Shown one piece after another: positions 60,111 to 64,000 of a stretch of 64,000 nucleotides of DNA (position 1 is its first letter; every line of letters begins with the position of its first letter). Source of the DNA: Cocos nucifera (lineage: Eukaryota; Streptophyta; Magnoliopsida; Arecales; Arecaceae); the NCBI GenBank assembly GCA_006176705.1, contig QRFJ01000022.1, forward strand, positions 2,445,161-2,509,160, given 5' to 3'. The notes under the pieces were generated by a model. It made no database searches and was not told the origin of the DNA. It worked only from the letters and a program-made list of their open reading frames with translations. The translations under genes and the position numbers were made by a program.

Positions 60111-60584
60111 TTCGATGAGCTCAAGAACTACCTCAGCTCATCTCCCCTACTAGCCAAGCTCGAATTCAAAGAGGAACTATTTCTCTACCTCGCGGTCTCC
60201 CCTATAATGCTAGCGGTAGTCCTGATCAAAGAAGAGGCAAAAGTACAGTGATCAGTCTACTACATAAGTCAGATCCTAAGAGATGCCGAGATCAAGTATA
60301 CAAAGTTAAAAAAATTGACTTATGCTCTTCTGATTGCAGCAAGGAGACTTCAGCCTTACTTCCAAGGACATGCTATAACTTTCCTCACTGACCAACCAAT
60401 CAGAGCGATCCTTCATCAAATGAATGCTTTCAAAAGAATTGCAAAATGGGCCATTGAATTAACAGAGTTCAACATCAACTATCGACCTCGACCAGCAATC
60501 AAGGCTCAAGCACTGGCCGACTTCATAGTTGAATGTACCATCCCAAATGATGTCGAGCTTCAAAATGAAACCAATATTCTATAG
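60111..60584 (+). pseudogene. R2 RNase H remnant
   Basis: LFLYLAVSPIMLAVVLIKEE, a stop, then an open part (60315-60584) with RRLQPYFQGHAITFLTDQP and INYRPRPAIKAQALADFIVE. Confidence 0.85.
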
Positions 60585-60599
60585 TTGCACCCGAGCTCC

Positions 60600-60955
60600 T
60601 CTGAAGAAAGAACAGACCTTCCTGAAGATTTCTGAGCCCTATATGTCGATGGCTCCTCCAATGCTTTTGGAGCAGGTGCTGGGCTAATCCTAATCAATTC
60701 AGAAGGAATCATCATGGAGTACGCATTGCATTTTGAATTTTTGATGATAAATAATGGGGCAGAATATGAGGCCTTAATAGCCGAGCTTAGGATAGCCAAA
60801 GAATCGAAAATTGATCGGCTTCAGGTTTACACTGACTCCTAACTGGTCGTGGGGCAGATCAGCGGCAGTTATGAAGTCCGAAAAGAGAGCATGGTAAAAT
60901 ATCTTGAGAAGGTGAAGAGCTTAACCTCAGTCTTCAGCAGCTTCAACATTCAATA
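60600..60955 (+). pseudogene. R2 second (archaeal-type) RNase H remnant
   Basis: LYVDGSSNAFGAGAGLIL, NNGAEYEALIAELRIAK and VYTDS place the D-E-D residues. Stops lie just before and after, including one directly after VYTDS. The matching R1 domain is intact over 124 codons. Confidence 0.8.
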
Positions 60956-60959
60956 ATTT

Positions 60960-62310
60960 TCGAGAGCGAAAAATGCTAGGACTGACCTTCTTTCCAAGCT
61001 AGCCACCCTAGCTCTTAACGAGCTTCCCAAAGAAGCTTATTATGAGATATTGAAATACCTATGCATAGAGGAACCGCAACCCATCATGCAGGTTGGCCAG
61101 GAGCCCTATTGGATTGACCCACTGACCGCTTATCTTAAGGACGGGGTTCTTCCTCCTGATCCGAAAGAGGCTTGGAAGTTGAGAAACCAAGCCTCCTGGT
61201 ATGTTCTTTATGAGAATAAGCTGTATAAAAGATCATATTCCCTACTATTATTGAGGTGCCTCCAATCCTCTGAGGCTGATTTTGCACTATGAAAAATGCA
61301 TGAGAAAATTTATGGGAGCCATCTAGGTACCAGATCTCTGTCTCATAAGTTGCTCCGATAAGGGTATTACTGGTCAACTATGCATGATGATTGTGTTGAT
61401 TATATCAGGAGATGTGATCGCTACCAAAGGAACGCAAATGTCCAAAGGCAACCAGCCATCGATCTTGTCCCGTTGAGTGCTTCTTGGTCGTTTGCACAAT
61501 GAAAAATGGATATTCTTGGACCCTTCCCAATGGCATCTGGGCAACGAAAGTTTTTTCTAGTCACCATCGACTATTTTACTAAATGGGTCGAGGTCGAACC
61601 ACTGACAAAAATTACCGAAGCCAAGATGTAGGACTTCGTCTGAAAGTTGGTCATCTGCAGATTTGGACTACCCCAAACTATCATAATAGACAATGGCCAA
61701 TAATTTGCTGAGGCGAGGTTTGATGAGTTATGTGAAGGTCTGAATATAACCACCACTTTATGTCGGTAGCTCATCCACAGGCAAATGGAGAAGCTGAAGT
61801 GACCAACCGAATTCTATTGTAAGGCATCAAGACAAGACTCAAAAGAGCAAGAGGAGCTTGGGCGGACAAACTTTATCATGTTCTGTGGACATACTGCACT
61901 ACCCAAAGCTACCGACTAGAGAAACACCATTCGTCTTAGCTTTTAGAATAGAGGCAGTCATCCCGATCGAACTTAAGCTTCCATCGACGTGGGTAGTGGC
62001 TTTCAACAAGCAACATAATCCATAAGACCTCAAAACCAACCTCGACCTACTGAAAGAAAAAGAGAGAAAGCCCAAGTTTGGATGATAGCTTATAGGCGAA
62101 AGGTGGTCCGATACTATAACTCCAGAGTTAGAGATAAAATATTCAGAGTGGGGGATTTAGTGCTTTGGTGAGCCACCATCTCTCAGCCTCAAAATTAGAA
62201 AAAGCTTGCCCCAAATTGGGAAGGATCCTACGAGATCAAGAAAGTCGTCTGACCTGAGATATACTACTTAAAGAAACTCATTGGGGCAGACCTACCTCGA
62301 TCATAAAATT
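60960..62310 (+). pseudogene. R2 integrase remnant
   Basis: The N-terminal part (61050-61260) is followed by a zinc-binding piece VDYIRRCDRYQRN. The core contains MDILGPFPMASGQRKFFLVT, TIIIDNGQ and AHPQANGEAEVTNR, and a C-terminal part has VRDKIFRVGDLVLW. Stops are frequent. It is uninterrupted, which helps define the N1 insertion in R1. Confidence 0.88.
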
Positions 62311-62449
62311 TGAAAAATCTGTGAATGTATTACCGATGATTTAATTACAATGAAATTTCTCTACTTCAACATCCTAATCTTTGTTGCATATCAATAATAA
62401 AGGGGGACTACCCTCGAACTTAATCTCATGACAAATACGGTCACATTAG
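62311..62449. other. R2 pol 3' end to tandem array
   Basis: Short AT-rich stretch without a gene. Confidence 0.4.
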
Positions 62450-63525
62450 GAAAAGGAGGAGAACCTTATCCTAACATGAGCAAAGTCGAAGGCCTCATTC
62501 ATTTTAGACGAGATGAGGAAAGAGGCTCTGACAATGATTCTAATGTGTTCCTATAGCTCGTTAGGAACAGGAGAAGAATCTCATTCTAACATGGGCAAAG
62601 TTGAATGCCTTGTTCATTTTAGACGAGATGAGGGGAGAGATCCTAACAACAGCCCTAATGTGTCGCTACAGCCCATTAAGAATAGGAGGAGAACCTCATC
62701 CTAACGTCAGCAAAGTCGAAGACCTCATTCATTTTAGATGAAATGAGGAAAGAAGCCATGACAATGACTTTAATGTGCCCCTATGATCCATTAGGAACAG
62801 AAGGAGAATCTCATCCTAACATAAGCAAAGTCGAAGATCTCATTCATTTTAGACGAGATGAGGAGAGAGATCCTAATAATGGCCCTAATGTGTCCCTATA
62901 GTCTGTTAGGAACATGAGAAGAACCTCATCTTAACATGAGTAAAGTCGAAGACCTCATTCATTTTAGACGAGATGAGGGGAGAGACTCTAACAACGGCCC
63001 TAATGTGCTCCTACAGTCTGTTAGAAATAGGAGGAGAACCTCATCCTAACGTGAGCAAAGTCGAATGTCTTATTCATTTTAAACGAGATGAGGAAAGAGG
63101 TTCTGATAATGATCCTAATATGCTCCTACAATTCATTAGGAATAGGAGGAGAATCTCATCCTAACGTGAGCAAAATCGAAAACCTCATTCATTTTAGACG
63201 AGATGAGAGGAGAGGCTCTGATAACGGCCCTAATGTACTCCTACAATCTATTAGGAATAGGAGGAGAATCTCATCTTAACATGAGCAAAGTCGAAGGCCT
63301 CGTTCATTTTAGATGAGATGAGGAAAGAGGCCCTGACAACGATCCTAATGTGCCCCACAATCCGTAAGGAATAGAAGGAGAATCTCATCCTAACTTGAGC
63401 AAAATTGAAGGTCTCGTTCGCTTTAGATAGGATGAGGGAAGAGGCCCTGATATCGGCCCTAATATGTCCCATTCCCTCATTAGAAATAGGAGGAGAATCT
63501 CATCCTAACAAGAGCAAAAAAAAAG
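62450..63525 (+). repeat. 115-bp tandem repeat in R2, about nine copies
   Basis: The marker GAACCTCATCCTAAC (or GAATC form) recurs at 62461, 62576, 62691, 62806, 62921, 63036, 63151, 63266, 63380 and 63495, so the period is 115 with one unit of 114. Each unit has AGCAAAGTCGAAGGCCTC, TTTTAGACGAGATGAGG and CCCTAATGTG words. Small frames in it are repeat-derived. R1 has no such array at the corresponding place. Confidence 0.93.
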
Positions 63526-63777
63526 AGAGAGAAGAGTCGAAGATGAGCATTGCATTTACATGAGGCAACGACGAACAATGTATTATTTTATTATAAGTTT
63601 AAATTTATTACAAATAGAATGGAGGTCGGCCAAACCGACTACATATTACAAGAAAGTCAATGCGACCGGGATCGGTAAGATCGATTATAAAAATATATAT
63701 ATATAAAAGAAGACGAAGCCTTAAGACGGACCGGACTCTTCAGGCTTTGGATTGTCGACATCAGCCATCACTAAGGC
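63526..63777. other. R2 spacer between array and antisense ORF
   Basis: AT-rich with a TATATATA word near 63690. It probably holds the 3' untranslated part of the antisense ORF. Confidence 0.4.
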
Positions 63778-64000
63778 CTACTTCAACCTAACGATTTTCT
63801 CCTCAAATTTTTTTTTTTTATATAAATTATCTATGTACACTCTATTGATATGCCCGAACTGGCCCTCAAGCTCCCACCGCTGCCTTCTTAGGACCTCAGA
63901 CTTGGCCTCCGCATCCTGGATGGCTTGATGCTCATAGATTAGTTGGAGCTTCAACCGCTGAACTTCAGCTTTCTTCATCCCGACAGCCTCTGAAAGCTCG
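63778..64000 (-). pseudogene. R2 antisense ORF, C-terminal end (partial)
   Basis: On the minus strand the frame, open to about 63978 and likely continuing beyond the edge, ends with a Lys/Glu/Leu/Gln-rich segment (KKAEVQRLKLQLIYEHQA, LYKKKKFEEKIVRLK) that looks like a coiled coil. Its place and orientation match the antisense ORF of R1. The conserved domain would lie to the right of the window. Whether it is intact cannot be told. Confidence 0.6.

Larger units (their letters stand above)
55103..64000 (+). mobile_element. R2: Ty3/gypsy LTR retrotransposon, Tat type, partial (runs off the right edge)
   Basis: The left LTR starts TATTGGGAATAAATCC, a mutated form of the R1 start, and ends CCAACA before the same primer site. 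Gag, protease, RT, RNase H, second RNase H and integrase remnants follow at positions parallel to R1. A 115-bp tandem array and the end of an antisense ORF come next. The right LTR is outside the window; the 5 bases before the left LTR are CATAT and should recur after it. Confidence 0.9.

Noticed and set aside
62513..63279. Series of similar 63-codon frames
   Set aside because: They are the same frame of the 115-bp tandem repeat, read once per unit; not genes.
62450..63525. Regular array considered as a CRISPR locus
   Set aside because: The whole 115-bp unit is repeated with scattered substitutions; there are no short repeats separated by unique spacers, and the setting is a plant retrotransposon.

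Overview
This window looks like nuclear DNA of a flowering plant, most likely a monocot (a palm would fit, but that is an impression, not a demonstrated assignment). The evidence is three spliced class III peroxidase genes with secretory signal peptides, plant CACTA (En/Spm) transposons, and Ty3/gypsy LTR retrotransposons of the Tat type. No bacterial gene layout, tRNA, rRNA or CRISPR array was seen. The only apparently intact host genes are the three peroxidases; nearly everything else is transposon-derived and carries stops and frameshifts.

Layout. 1-18531 is a nest of two related CACTA elements. Element A (329-9689, + strand) sits inside an intron of element B (- strand, 18531 down to 9690, resuming at 328-1 and leaving the window). 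The insertion is marked by a 3-bp duplication, AGA. Each element carries a decayed TNP2-type transposase gene, a second En/Spm-type gene, subterminal repeats, a 1-kb palindrome and GC-rich arrays. 18532-24540 is intergenic, with an RNase H-like retroelement relic, AT-rich DNA and two possible MITE-like elements.

24549-36800 is the peroxidase cluster: gene 1 (24632-26777), gene 2 (29852-31431), a broken 3' part (35030-35442) and a broken first exon (36616-36798). A third gene lies at 52822-54362, beyond a retrotransposon. Genes 2 and 3 are recent copies, including promoter, introns and 3' flank. The sequence between gene 1 and gene 2 is also repeated after the 35-kb relic. This suggests that a two-gene block was duplicated and that one copy of gene 1 then decayed.

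37443-51577 is one Tat-type LTR retrotransposon (R1, TSD GATAC). It is interrupted in its integrase region by a reverse-oriented, apparently non-coding LTR element (N1, 42802-46324, TSD GTATT). A further LTR-like insertion is likely at about 47425-48970. R1 carries an antisense ORF between pol and its right LTR. 55103-64000 is a second Tat-type element (R2), cut by the window edge. Its left LTR holds about 22 copies of a 45-bp repeat, and a 115-bp repeat in about nine copies follows its pol region.

No clearly new biological system is evident. The best leads are the palindrome shared by both CACTA copies, the tandem arrays and antisense ORF of the Tat elements, and the block-duplicated peroxidase cluster lacking the usual third intron.
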